Below are positions 33,546 through 45,163 of a DNA stretch of 64,000 bases, piece after piece. The stretch spans positions 39,902,101 to 39,966,100 of the forward strand of contig OX638371.1 of the NCBI GenBank assembly GCA_951812925.1, read 5' to 3'. The notes under the pieces were generated by a model that did no database searches, had not been told where the DNA came from, and saw nothing but the letters and a program-made list of their open reading frames with translations. Within the stretch, counting starts at the first letter, position 1. Every line of letters starts with the position of its first letter. This DNA is from Calliopum simillimum (lineage: Eukaryota > Arthropoda > Insecta > Diptera > Lauxaniidae). The position numbers and the translations under genes are program-made.

Positions 33546-34139
33546 ATGAGGATAGGATTAGGACCTGCCTAATGTTTACACCGGCGCTTAAAAACGACTT
33601 GGGTGCTCAAATAAAAAAAAATAGTGTGCAATACTTAAATTGCTTAAAGACTTGAATGCCAAACTTAATCGGCTAGAACTTTTAAGTGAAGCTAAAACTT
33701 AATCAGCTTGGTTGAATCAGTGATTAGTTTATTTTTTCGGGATTTGCATCCGTATTTATAGTTACATAACGGTATTCTTACAAAATTAAGCTTAAAGAAA
33801 ATTAGTGAATAATTAGTGACTTAAAAGGAATGGATTAGAATTTAGTACAAGTGAATAACATGAGTTTTCCATGAAAAGTGATAGCGAATGCAAATGTACA
33901 GTGGTGGTTATTAAATTAATTTATAAAATAAAATAATAAAGTTAAAGAATATACATAGATTGCAAAAATTATATTATGTTATAATTTTTTTTTAACTGAA
34001 TATTTAATTCAAAATAAAAGTTATACAAAAAGATTTAATTATTTCAAAATTTTGTTTATCAGAGTAATACAAAATTAATTATTTATGTTCCATTTTTTTA
34101 ACACATTATTATGATTTTTTTTTAATTTATTACCTAACT
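33546..34139 (-). other. Probable 3' non-coding part of the gypsy element
   Basis: Directly downstream of the integrase end on minus. An LTR would be expected here, but no second copy is in the window, so its edges cannot be drawn. Confidence 0.3.
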
Positions 34140-34767
34140 CTAAAATTGAGTTGATACCTTTGGTTTTTCTTTCTGTTTATCGATTTAACTAAAACGATAT
34201 CTCCAATCTGAAAATCTATTATGTTTGACTTTATGTCTTGTTTTATTCGTTTTTCTTTAGAGCTTTAGCCTTATTAAGAGGAAATTTCAATCTCTGCTTT
34301 AATTCTTGGACATAATCATCCGTGTTGTAAAAAGCTTTGTCTGTTAAAATTTCATCATTTGGCAAGTTAGACAATTTACCAAACACTAGCTCATAAGGTG
34401 AATGGTTTGTACCAACATGCGGTGTTGTATTATGTATATGCAAAAGCAAAATATGGATTCCAGTGATCCCATTCGTTGGTGTTGCAAAAGTTTAACAGAA
34501 ACTCATTAAGTACTCTATGATTTCGCTCTATGGAACCCAATGTTTCGTGGTGATATGGAGTGCTAAAAATTTGTTTGATGTCTAATAGTCTACACATTTC
34601 TGACATTAATTGATTTGTGAATTCTGTATCTTTATCCGATTTCAAAATCTTAAAATGTCTGTATATAAGGATAAAATTTTCGACTAATGTTTTAGCTACT
34701 GTTTTAGCATCTTTCGTCTCCATAGAGCATGTTACTACGTATTTTGTTAAATCACATTGTATGGTTT

Positions 34768-35630
34768 TGGGTGTACAACTTAAAAACCGGAATTTGACGG
34801 TGGATGTCCGTACTAACAAATATCGTGAAAGCTCGAACTTTATGTATATGTCATTTTGAAGGTACATTTGACAGCTGTCAAAATCAGTCAACAAAACAAT
34901 TTTATCTTCGAAAATTGGAGAAAAAGACAGCATTTGCGGGAGGTTCTGTTGGGTCATTTTTTTGCAAAGAAAACAGTTGCCGAAAGTCATCGCATTTTTG
35001 TAGAAGTTTATGGGGACTATGCTACAGCTGAATCAAGCTGTCGTGAGTGGTTTAAAAGTGGTTATTTTGATGTCGAAGACAAAGAACGTCCTGGTCAGGA
35101 CCAGCTAGGTGTGATCCATTATGAGCTGTTTCCAGGTGGCCAAACCATTAATGCTCAATTCTATCGTCAACAATTGATCCAATTGAAGCAGAAAATCCAG
35201 GCAGAGCGGCCAACGTATGCGACCAGACATGAGTCAATCATTTTCCACCACGATAACGCTCGGCCACATATTGCTGCCCCAGTCAAAAATTACCTAGAAA
35301 ACAACGGAAAACAACGGATGGGAAATTTTGCCTTACCCGCTTTATAGCCCAGACCTTGCACCATCAGACTACCATTTGTTCCGATCGATGCAGAATGCCC
35401 TATCAAGAATACGCTTCACTTAAGTTCCAGATATCGAAAATTGGCTCGATTCATTTTTGGCCGCCAAGCCGGCGCAATTTTTTTGGGATGGAATTCATAA
35501 ATTGCCTGAAAGATGGGGAAATGTTGTAGCTTCCAATGGACAATACTTTGAATAAAATATATTGTAACATTTTTCCACAATAAAGCATCAAATTTCGCTA
35601 AAAAATTCCGGTTTTTAAGTTGTACACCCA
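34768..35630 (+). mobile_element. Internally deleted mariner
   Basis: TIRs TGGGTGTACAACTTAAAAAC and inverse bound an 863-bp element lying inside the integrase codons. The TA duplication is not intact (TA present at the right, not at the left). It is about 450 bp shorter than full mariners owing to the deletion within the transposase. Confidence 0.8.
34856..35570 (+). pseudogene. mariner transposase, deleted
   Basis: Cut-and-paste transposase of the mauritiana-like group. The N-terminal HTH part reads LLGHFFAKKTVAESHRIFVE and FDVEDKERPG. It then jumps to LGVIHYELFPGGQTINAQFY and HHDNARPHIA (second catalytic Asp). A frameshift precedes the YSPDLAPSDYHLF-type segment at about 35335-35380, and the tail resembles FFWDGIHKLPERW. 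The deleted part includes the first catalytic Asp (TGDE-type), so no activity is expected. Confidence 0.85.
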
Positions 35631-36347
35631 TATATACCAATAGTTATTTGACAAGCGCAAAGGACCTACTGTATCAATTGACACTACCTCAAAATTATTT
35701 CTTGGTGTATCTGTCATTGTCAATTTTTCTTTCGTATGCCTTATTTGCTTATTTTTCTTGCAATGTTTACAATTTGATATGTACTCTGTTATTATCATTT
35801 TGCACATGTTTTTCCATATAAATCTTTGTTTTAGTTTAAGAAGTGTTTTTCTAACGCCTAAATGACCTCCGTGAGTTGAAGTGTGGTACTCGTAAATAAG
35901 TTTATCTTGTGTCTCTCTGCTGAATATTCTTTGTGGTTCATTATATATCAAAATTTTCAAATCATCAGATTTTCTTTTTAAATGATTGAATATATTTTTA
36001 AATTCTTCCATGGCCATGGTTTTAAATATATTATCGTTACGTCTTAACGCGAGCTCTTTTATTCCTAAAGAAAGCATTTTTGATGATAGCTTCTCCAAAG
36101 TCAACAGTGTGATCTAGTGCTGCGACATCGACCGAAAAACATCGATTTTTTGAACATCGATGTTTTCTGAATTAAACATCGATGTCTAGAAAACATCGCC
36201 AAAAAAAGATCGATTTTTGTCAACATCGATTACTTTTTTAGTACGTTGAAAACTCTGACAAAATGAATCAAATTTCTCTCAAATTTTGTTTAGAACATGG
36301 AACACTAAAATTAAATACATATATAAATGGAAAATATTGCATATTTA

Positions 36348-36480
36348 TACCCTACACCCAGGGTATATTCACTTTGTCCTTCCGTTTGTAACGCAGAGAA
36401 GGAGGCGTGGCAGATATAGAAAAGTATATATATTCTTTATCAGCGTCACCTCCTGAGTCGATATAGCCATGTCCGTCTGT

Positions 36481-36511
<31 letters not shown>

Positions 36512-36985
36512 TGTGTTGAAATACACTTTTTGGGAAAACCGAGCAAGATAATTCAATGAAATTTGGTACACTGCCTTCGTCGTCAAAGATAGCTCGTGGA
36601 ATTGAAAATAAGCAAATCGGTCAACGGACACGCCCACCGCACATACAAAATATATATTTAAAATACAATTTTAGGAGTATTTTTCACGACAATGCAACCA
36701 AAATACACTTAAATACTACACATTGTAAATGTAAGCTCTAAAAAAAACGGAGCGAATTCGGACAAGAGGGCGCGGTACCTCCCATATAAGCAAAAGCTTC
36801 AAAACGTTATACTGAAAGCGTTTTTTGAGATATTCAAACCCAATTTGACTCAGACACTAAGAACTATAAATGAAAGCTCCCAACAAAAATTGGGTGAAAT
36901 CGGACAAGAGAGCGTAGCACCTCCCATATGAGCAAAATTTTAAAAATACTGCAGTGTAGGGTATTTAATGTTTGGCCAGGCCAAA
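36348..36985 (-). repeat. Dispersed fly repeat, full copy
   Basis: Inverted relative to 59.9 kb. Starts TACCCTACACCCAGGGTATA, has (CTGG)n near 36482-36510, CGATATAGCCATGTCCGTC, ACACGCCCACCGCAC, and ends GTGTAGGGTATTTAATG TTTGGCCAGGCC. The inverted TACCCTACAC/GTGTAGGGTA pair looks like short TIRs, but similarity to the other copy runs past the right one. Confidence 0.75.
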
Positions 36986-37807
36986 TTTTACACCCTGACT
37001 AGTTTTGTATTAATTTAAATATTTCACTTTAATTTTAAATTATAGCAGCCATAACAATTTGAATATCCTTACAAATATGTAGCTGAAAAAAATGTCATTA
37101 TTTTAACGAAACTTTAAGTATATGTGACCTAGTCTATGAAAAGGGGGCTTACGTGCGAAAATAAGTTTTCGACAAAACAGCTGGTAAACAACTATCAAAG
37201 GTCAATTCTATGCGAATCGGCAAAAAATTCTAAATTTTTTTTTTTTTGATACCTAAGCACCCTTTTCACAGGTCACTTACATACTTTTTATAATTTTTTC
37301 CTTATTGAAAACTTTTAAATTTTTTTACTTGCATGTGCTTAACAATATTTTAACAATATTTTAAAAATTTGATAATTTTATGGCTAAAAAGCCTTAATTT
37401 TTGTCTCTGATATACTTGCAATACACAGTTGATTTGAAATATTGAAGTTTTGGGGACTCGTGCATTTAAGAAATCTAAAATCGTATCAGTTTCTAGTTGT
37501 GCTGAGATAATATATAATTAACTTTTGCATTTAATACAACACAAGTAATAAAGTACATAAATATGTTACTTGCACATAATTCCTACTTTATGAAATACAA
37601 CCATCTTCAGATAATGAAAATACTGATTTATTGACGTCCTTTGCAGTATAATTTTAAATAGATAAGTTCCATCTTAGTATACATAGATAAATGTATAAAT
37701 ATAAGTAAAGCTGATAAAGAAAAATTTTGAAGTGTACTTGATGAAAAAAAAAGCAGAAAATTTCAGAATCCAATATAAAAACGAAATCCAAAGAACTTAA
37801 AACAGTT

Positions 37808-39437
37808 CCCGGTGGCGTTTTTGAGCGACATCATCCATAATGATATTGTCATCGATGAATCATCAAGAAAATAACACGAACATAGAGCGCTCTACGTGAA
37901 ATTTTCCGAAACAATTTTTTCATTGATGACTCACAACAGGGATGTCAGGAAGTTAGTATTCTCTGTTGGACAATATCACTCAAGTGTCTCTAAACTAATG
38001 AAATGTTTCGAATTGGTGATATTGTCTGTTAAAAGTCAATAACAAGTTTACGGCTGCATGACATTGTCTGTTACATGTCGCCATCAACGATTAAAAGTCA
38101 TAGATACAGCCGATTGTTATTTTTGTTGTCAATTTGTCAAGCGAAATGAAATAAATAAATAACAAAATATTGTGTCTTCCTACAAAATGTGATAAATTTT
38201 AATTAAAAAGATGTATTTTATATCTGTTAAAATCAGACAGACTAAACATTTTGAGGTGAGTTTAATATGTCCTTAAGAAAATGCTTTTAATAATGGAGTT
38301 ATTATAACGTCTGAATTTTATCTTTGCAATAGATTTCTGTCGTCGACCTGCCCATGAAGGATATCACCGAAAATTTTGCTGTAAGACAAATGTATTTTCA
38401 AGTTCGATGCAGTTTGGTTCGATGGCCTGAAAATTGCCGCAAAGCACTATCAAAACTTAAAAAATGCAAGGTCGAATCTTGAGACGTGGTGATATCGAGT
38501 GCTAAAAGTAGAGAAATTTGGTTTTTTGCAAATATCTTGCTAAGGGTTATTTCTACAAAAAAAAAAATTTGTCCACTATTTTGTAGCTCAGATAATTTCA
38601 TATATGTATGTAGAAAACCCGCAAAAATAGTTTTTTTACGACTTACAGTTGATGAGTTATAGTACTTTTAAAATCAACAGTCATACTCGTATTACTATGA
38701 ACAAACACTTGTATGCGGCAAATACCTTTAAATAGGATATCTACTAAACTAAAAGTCAAACGAAACAACTCTCATAACTTTTTTATTGAAAATTTTCTGA
38801 ACTATAAAATTGTGGACCAACCTTAGCGTGATATTTGTATAAAACAGATTTTCTCGACTTTTAGCACCTAATATCTCACCAAGGCACCACCTCTCAGATT
38901 TGACTAGAATACAAGTTCTTAATACTATTGGAATAACTATGACATATTTAATAGTACGTAGTTATTTTCATTTGTTAATTTGTACTAAGTATTTTTATTT
39001 AGAGTCGAAGGCCTGAGTTGTTAGTGTCATCTTTATAAAATTGTATATTTAATAAATGTAAATTAAAATTTTTTATTACTTAATAAATATAAATAAAAAC
39101 ATATGCAAAATACAAAAAAAATTTGTTTGCTAGATTTATGATGACATGCTTGTGACAAAATCATTGGTGAAAACTCGATGACATTTTCCTCTACAACTCA
39201 CTCGGAAGTATACGCATTAGTGACTTATTCATGAGGGAATCGTACTGATATTGTCTGCTATGTGTCGCTAGCACACTGACGACTCAGTGAAATTATCAGC
39301 ATAAGTCATCAGTGATTTTTTGGACATTTGTTCTAAAAGTTCATGCATGAAGTCAAACAAATGTCTCCGTTTGTCACCTATGATCTAATTTTGTCTCTAT
39401 TTGTCATCGATGAATCGTCATGCCGTTCGCCACCGGG
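37808..39437. mobile_element. Nested element with CCCGGTGGCG ends
   Basis: CCCGGTGGCG at the left and CGCCACCGGG at the right are followed inwards by GTCATCGATGAATCAT-type words at both ends. No clear target duplication was seen. Internal ATGACATT/GATGAC-rich words recall the 21666-23892 element, suggesting one family. No transposase. Confidence 0.6.
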
Positions 39438-40088
39438 TTTTTTCTTAAAACGTGAAATATAAGCATGTCTTGTTGTAGTACTAACACTACGATATCATCT
39501 TAAACATATAGTAACGATTTGTGAACGATGAGATTTCAATTATTTTTATTTCAAAAGCTTTTTGATGAAAACAGTAAATCCTACGATATAAACTATAAAG
39601 AACTTTTTTGTTGAAAATTTATGCTCTACAAACAGACTTGGGGTTTTGCAATAAAATTTATTTTTCACAAATTTCCGTGCAAGTGAAAAAATTTTTCTTT
39701 TTCAAACTTTCCATTATCAAAAAATGCATTTAGTGATAGTGGAGAGTTTTTCATTATTATTAAATTTAGTTATCAATTTTCAATAAAAATTCGACAAAAT
39801 TTATTGATAGTTGTGGGGCTGTTTACACACACTCAACAATCTTAGTAAGTAGTACATGTTCCAATTTTGAATGCGAATTGTCTAAGCAAAATTTGTGCAA
39901 ACAAAGTTTGTGCAAACGAAAATTGAGAAAACAGAATTTGTGAAAACATCGAATAAAAACATCGAGGCAAAAAATCGATTTTGCAAAAAAATCGAACTTA
40001 AAACATCGATGTTAAAAACAGTCGATGTTCTTGCAAAACATCGATGTTTCATCAACATCGATGTCGATGTCGCAGCACTAGTGTGATC

Positions 40089-41215
40089 AGTGGATTATCA
40101 CTACATCTAACTTCTACTTCATTATTCATAGTTTCAACTTGAAACTTATTAAAATTGCTAATTGGTATGAACCTTAATTTCGTATATTACTAATGTCTGA
40201 TATAGACGTGCATTCCCAAAAAAAAAGGCGACGTCTCGTCTTTGTTAGGGGAGCACTTAGCATTATTATCAACGACATTGTTTTGAATATTAAATTTTTA
40301 CTTATACTTCTGGTAACGGCTTAAATTTTCTTGGATTGTGCCGTATCGTTACTCGTTTCACTATTTAAATTAATACGCGATAAAGAGTCAGCATTTACAT
40401 TATTTTTACCCTTTTAGAAATTATCTTAAAATTGTAATCACACAGTCAAGACTGACAAAGAATTTCTGTGGGTAAAAAGTGACACTAACGGTCTATGGTC
40501 TGTAACCACTATAAATTTCCTTCCATAAAGAAATGGCCTAAAAAAGTTTATGGCCTAAAAAAGTTTATGGCCCAATGAATCGCCAATAGTTTTTTCTCTA
40601 TCGATAGTTTATTTATGTCATGTTTTGCCAAGGCCTTGTTAGCATAAGAAATTGGTAGATCTGCTCCAATTTCGCCCTGAGACAAAATTGCACCAAGCGC
40701 ATAATTTGATGCGTCTGTGGTCAAGACAAATGGTTTGTTGAAATCTTAATACTGAAGTATTGGTGGTTGAAGTAATTTGTTTTTTAAAGTTTCGAAAGAA
40801 TTTTGACAACTTGTATCCCATATAAATGGCTTATTCTTTTTCAAAAGTGAATTAAGTCCTTTTGTAGTATGCGCAAAATCGGGGATAAAACGTCGATAAT
40901 AATTGCAGAGAGCCACAAATCTTCTTATTTCATCTTCATAGTCATTAATGACATTGTATTTCGATGGATCCGTTTTTAAACCATTGCTGGTATACGCATC
41001 AAGTGCCCAAGATATACTACTTCTGGCTTTAAGAAACAACATTTGCCTGGGTTGAGCTTCAAATTATAGCTTCGCAACCTATCGAAAACCTTTACCAAAT
41101 TTTCATTGTGATGTTGTAAGCTACAACCGAACACAATTATGTCATCTACATAAATAAAAGCTTCCGCATCTAAACCGCTTAATGCAATGGTAAGCATTCG
41201 CTTCCAAAAGAAATA
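40089..41215 (-). pseudogene. Ty3/gypsy reverse transcriptase and RNase H
   Basis: Upstream part of the same pol gene as 34140-36106. On minus it reads RMLTIALSGLDAEAFIYVDD (the YVDD active-site box), LVKVFDRLRSYNLKLNPGKC, ALCNYYRRFIPDFA, then the RNase H start after a frame change (TTDASNYALGAIL, LSIEKKLLAIHWAINFF, VVTDHRPL) and a linker reaching NNEVEVRCSDNPLI at the hAT insertion. Breaks: frame change near 40750-40980, a 17-bp tandem duplication at 40533-40566, and truncation at about 41215 by the next insertion. Protease and the first RT motifs are absent. Confidence 0.85.
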
Positions 41216-42862
41216 AAACACAGAATTTTGAGTTGGAAAATTAGTAAAATATCAACTTTTATTGTTTTTTTTTTTAATGCAGTAGCTATTAAACAGTTTT
41301 ATACAGGATCAATTTTTCATATGCAGATGAATCCTTAATAAAGTTCAGATCTGGTGCTTTAATGGCATTTGAGGATCCATACCAGCCTTTTATGTACAGT
41401 TGCACAATAAAAATGCATATATCTCTCAGAGCTGTTAATTCATTTGGTGTTAAAATGAATTGTTCACGGAAAATGAATATTTTCAGAGCGTAAATACATT
41501 TCGCCATAAAACTTGCATTAGATGTTGCACCACACGCCCGGAAATCGCTGCCATCTTCCCCAAGAAATGTGAGCGCAAGCCGCACGAATTCCTCATAGTC
41601 TGCACGAATTTGATTTTTCTGCAGCTCTTGATTACAGAAATGTATAATAGTTTGGCATTCTCCATTGCTTATTTTTGAGCGAACTTCGGGGTCATCGAGA
41701 CCGCTTTTGAATAAACTATGATTCATTGTCTTCCATTTCTCTGCAAAACGATTAAAAATGAGAACCTCAGGTGCGCTGCTCTTAAAATGTCGCTGTTTAA
41801 AAATATGTTTTAGGACTATCTCATATATATGATGCCAGACTGATTATTTGGCGACTGAGGAGATTTTGCAATATAAAGTTTGCACCAGATTTATTGCCTG
41901 TAGTAGTGTCAAAACTTATTGCAGCTACTTTATCAAAAATGCTCCAATCAGTCAATAGATTTTGTACAGCAGCAGCGATATGTTCTCCAGAGCCACTTTC
42001 GATTTTGGGAGTACCAAGAAACTGGGAAGTGCCGCTATAGCTCGCAAGGACTGCAATACGTTCAGTTTTATTTCTTCCAACCAACAATTTTCCATTATAG
42101 TGAACTACCAAAAGTTGGGCACTACTTATCTAGATTATATGAGATATGAGTTTACTATGACACTGAATAAAGTATTCTTACAAAATAACTTACATTTTCA
42201 ATAAACTCAGTATGAGTTTTTTCAACTTTTTCTTTTCTATTCTCTCGGCGAAACTGATGAACTGAGGTACGATTGAGGACAAACTTATCACGACATACGT
42301 TAAGAATAGGGCTTAAAGCGTCCACAGCTGCAGTCAAAATGTGCATACCATCCGTATGAGTCACTTTGGCTTGGTCGAGAGTCGGATGTCCTTTCTGCCT
42401 TTGCATAAGTAAAAACTTTTTATCTTTTTCGTTGTTCATCATACCCAGCACATTTACAGCGGCAATGTCAAAGAGATCGTCCAATGAATCAATAAATGCA
42501 TTTGTCTTGGCTCTGAAACCACCTGTATTTAAAGGGCTTTTCATAATACTTCTCCACTGTTTTTGTATAATTTCAGTACTTGGCCAATACAATGATCTAT
42601 ACGATCTATACGGAATACGGGCCTTTTCCCAAAAAAGTAAAACCGCATTCACTGCTAAGTTGGCACTAGACTTGGTGCTTTCTGATCGGACGTTGTAAAA
42701 AAATACTTGAAGCACTTGCCTGCAAGAAGGCAACTTGGAACCCGTAATTTGATGCGAAGTTTTCCCAATCAAATCAATATTGCGCAAAGACTGTTCGGTT
42801 TGACGAGTTCCAATTGATTCATTGCAATATTCTTCGTCAGAGGAAAAAAGCAAATCCGACAT
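41216..42862 (-). pseudogene. Uncharacterised RNase H-like transposase, split by intron
   Basis: Starts MSDLLFSSDEEYCNESIG at 42862. Exon 1 ends at 42194 with donor GTAAGT. A 64-bp intron (42193-42130) and acceptor ATCTAG keep phase into ISSAQLLVVHYNGKLL. The segment GTPKIESGSGEHIAAAV ... AAISFDTTTGNKSGA is the hallmark of a broad animal TE family of unassigned superfamily; the Asp of FDTT is a likely catalytic residue. Where relatives have LACRHHIYEIV this copy reads LASYI then stops; a small deletion with frameshift near 41825 removes Cys-Arg-His, and EIVLKHIFKQR continues in the next frame to YKTV and a stop at 41289. Inserted into the gypsy RT. Confidence 0.7.
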
Positions 42863-43130
42863 TTCGAAGACACTTTTTTAAAAAAAATTTCACTTAAAAA
42901 CCACTACACACGACCAAACGTTAAGTATGTTCACATTAATTTAATAAATATACACTTCATTTCATGAGAATAAATTTTATATTTCGACGCACACTTCGTT
43001 AACAATCAAACCATACAAAGGAGATGGAAATAAGGACGCTATGTCTTTTTAAAAATTGTACTCATATATACCAACTAAGAACAACAAATAAGTTTAACTG
43101 TATGCCGGTGGCATTATGGCGTTCGCTCCT
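42863..43130. other. Flank of the transposase gene
   Basis: AT-rich; the expected TIR of the inserted element and the remaining gypsy RT codons were not recognised here. Confidence 0.3.
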
Positions 43131-43886
43131 CTTTGCTTCATCAAATCTTATTCTTATGTGCCAAATAGTTTCAGAGATATGACAAATTTGTTTTTTTTAG
43201 AAGAAGGGGGCGTGGCTTTGCCCATTTTTTATTGAAAATTTTTTTCTCAGTGCCAATTACATACTTATGTACCAAATCTCATTCACCTGAGTCCAATATT
43301 TCCAGAGATTCGCCAAATTTAGGTTTGAGGGACATGGCACTGCCAATTTTTTTATTGGGTACTATTTACTGAAATATTGTTCATATATGTACCAAATTTA
43401 ATTTACCTACGTCAAATAATTTGAAAGATATTGCTGATTCTTTCACTTAAAGCTCCATTTTTTCATATAAATAGCGTTTTTCCGACCTATAACGCCCTGG
43501 CGGCGCGGTCAAATATGTTCCGATCGGGACCAAATTTTGTTTGCATGGTGTCTATACTGAGAAGACGAAAATAATAATAGAAAAAAATACTGAGTACCTT
43601 AAATTGGTTTAACATTTTTACAGTGCCATTTCCTGTTCACATCACTTTACCTGAAATCAAATCTTATTCATATGTGTCAAATAGTTTCGGAGATATGACA
43701 AATTTGATTTTTTCAGAAGGAGGGGGAATGACCCCGCCCATTTTTTATTGAAAATTTTGTTTCCAGTGCCAATTACATATGTATCGAATCTCATTCCCCT
43801 GAGTCCAATATTTTCAGAGATACAAGAATTTCGGGTCGAGGGGGCGTGGCATCGCCCATTTTTTATTGGATGCAATTGACTCAAGT
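43131..43886. repeat. Older repeat, tandem ~500-bp units, split by hAT
   Basis: Two diverged units (about 43140-43600 and 43640-43886) share GGGGGCGTGGCTTTGCCCAT, GCCAATTACATA and ATAAATAGCGTTTTTCCGACC-like blocks. The second unit resumes at 47195 after the hAT element. Common in fly intergenic DNA; family not named. Confidence 0.7.
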
Positions 43887-44219
43887 ATTGTTCACAGACC
43901 CTGAAATAAACTTTTTTTAAGTTTTTTTAAGACTAAAAACTTAAATCATTTAGATAAAAGTTTTTAAAAACTTAAAACTTTTTGAAATAAAAGTGTTAAA
44001 AAACTTTTAAAAAAGTTTTAAAAATAAAAGTTTTTCAAAAAGAACTTTTAAAAATAAAAGTTTTTGAAAACTTATATCCATAAAGGGTTTTTATAAAAGT
44101 TTTTTCAAAAAGTTTTTAAAAACTTTTATATAAAAACTTCTAAGGCGTAAGTTTTTCATAAAACTGGTCACATAAAAGTTTTTTTTTGGAGAAAAAATAC
44201 CTTGAAAAAGCGCCGGTGT

Positions 44220-44845
44220 TAAAAAGTTTTATTGCACCAATCGGTGGGGAATGGTCGAAAATACATTTTGGACATGGCTAGAGGAGTCGCTGACCACTCT
44301 AAGTGACCAATTTGGGCCTATTTTGGTGAAAAAATTGGATTACACCAGTCGATGGGGAAAGGTCGAAAATAGATTTTGGACATGACCAGGGGTGTCCACG
44401 ATGCCTCTAAATGACCGATTTGGGCCCATTTTGGTGAAAATTTTTTATCGCACCAATCGATGGGGAAAGGTCGAAAAAAGATTGTGGACAAGACCAGGGG
44501 TGTCCCCGACCCTTCTAAGTGACCGTTTTGAGCCCATTTTGGTGAAAAAATGTTATCGCACCAATCGATGGGGAAAAGTCCAATATAGATTTTGGACATG
44601 ACCAGGGGTGTCCCCGACGCCTCTAAGTGACCGATTTGGGCCCATTTTGGTGAAAATTTTTTATCGCACCAATCGATGGGGAAAGGTCGAAAAAAGATTG
44701 TGGACAAGACCAGGGGTGTCCCCGACCCTTCTAAGTGACCGTTTTGAGCCCATTTTGGTGAAAAAATGTTATCGCACCAATCGATGGGGAAAAGTCCAAA
44801 ATAGATTTTGGACATGGCCAGAGGAGTCCCCGACCCCTATATGTA
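44220..44845 (+). repeat. 108-bp tandem array, left arm
   Basis: About five to six monomers of 108 bp containing GCACCAATCGATGGGGAAAG, TTTTGGACATGACCAGGGG and GACCGATTTGGGCCC. From about 44384 they alternate as A and B types, giving a 216-bp higher-order unit repeated twice almost identically. Because 108 = 36 codons, a 165-codon minus frame stays open (PIDWC..FSPKWAQIGHLE repeated). Confidence 0.85.
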
Positions 44846-45163
44846 ACATTTGCTAAGGGTGAGTGCAAAACTAAAAAAAAATATACACTTCAAATAGGTC
44901 ATATTTTTTGTAAAAAAGGAAACACTATTAGAATACAATTACAATCATAACCCTTTTTTACAACATATGTACATAGTTAATATTTCTGAATAACTCCGGA
45001 ATATTGTCAAACTTTCTGACAATTGCAAAATATAATTACAACCTTATTTGTGGTACATATATGTTTGTCTCTGCAATAAAATTTTAAATAGGAATTTTAA
45101 TGTGAAATTTTTAGCCATGTCTTTACTACGCCACCTACAAAAAAGGTTAGACGCCAAACGTCG

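Larger units (their letters stand above)
34140..36106 (-). pseudogene. Ty3/gypsy (mdg1/412-type) integrase
   Basis: End of the retrotransposon pol polyprotein; integrase inserts the cDNA into host DNA. From 36106 downwards a +1 frame (TVDFGEAIIKNAFFRNKRAR) leads into the zinc-binding region HTSTHGGHLGV...CKHCKKNK (HHCC) and the first catalytic Asp (VSIDTVG). A mariner then interrupts at 35630-34768. Afterwards come KTIQCDLTKYVV, KSDKDTEF (second Asp) and SIERNHRVLNEFLL (Glu). A frameshift at 34430-34449 leads into TTPHVGTNHSPYELVFG, and a short C-terminal part near 34150-34240 reads DFQIGDIVLVKS. The HH-CC/D-D-E order and THTPYELVFG-like box mark a 412/mdg1 relative. Dead through insertions and frameshifts. 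Confidence 0.85.
36115..40080. mobile_element. hAT-type element, 3,966 bp
   Basis: TIRs TAGTGCTGCGACATCGA and inverse are flanked by perfect 8-bp duplications GTGTGATC (36107-36114, 40081-40088), the hAT signature. The reading frame of the gypsy pol gene (...NPLIDHT / DHTVDFGEA) is restored exactly if one duplication and the element are removed. Subterminal regions carry clustered ACATCGATGTT words on both sides. No hAT transposase was found inside; cargo is a dispersed repeat and a second element. Non-autonomous. Confidence 0.9.

Noticed and set aside
36352..36637. Minus ORFs with QPASQPASQ repeats
   Set aside because: Direct product of the (CTGG)n microsatellite in the dispersed repeat.
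44392..44856. Plus-strand ORFs in the 108-bp array (WGKVEKRLWTRPG-type repeats) as a repeat-protein gene
   Set aside because: The array is open in several frames because its period is a multiple of 3; no start, splice or domain evidence.
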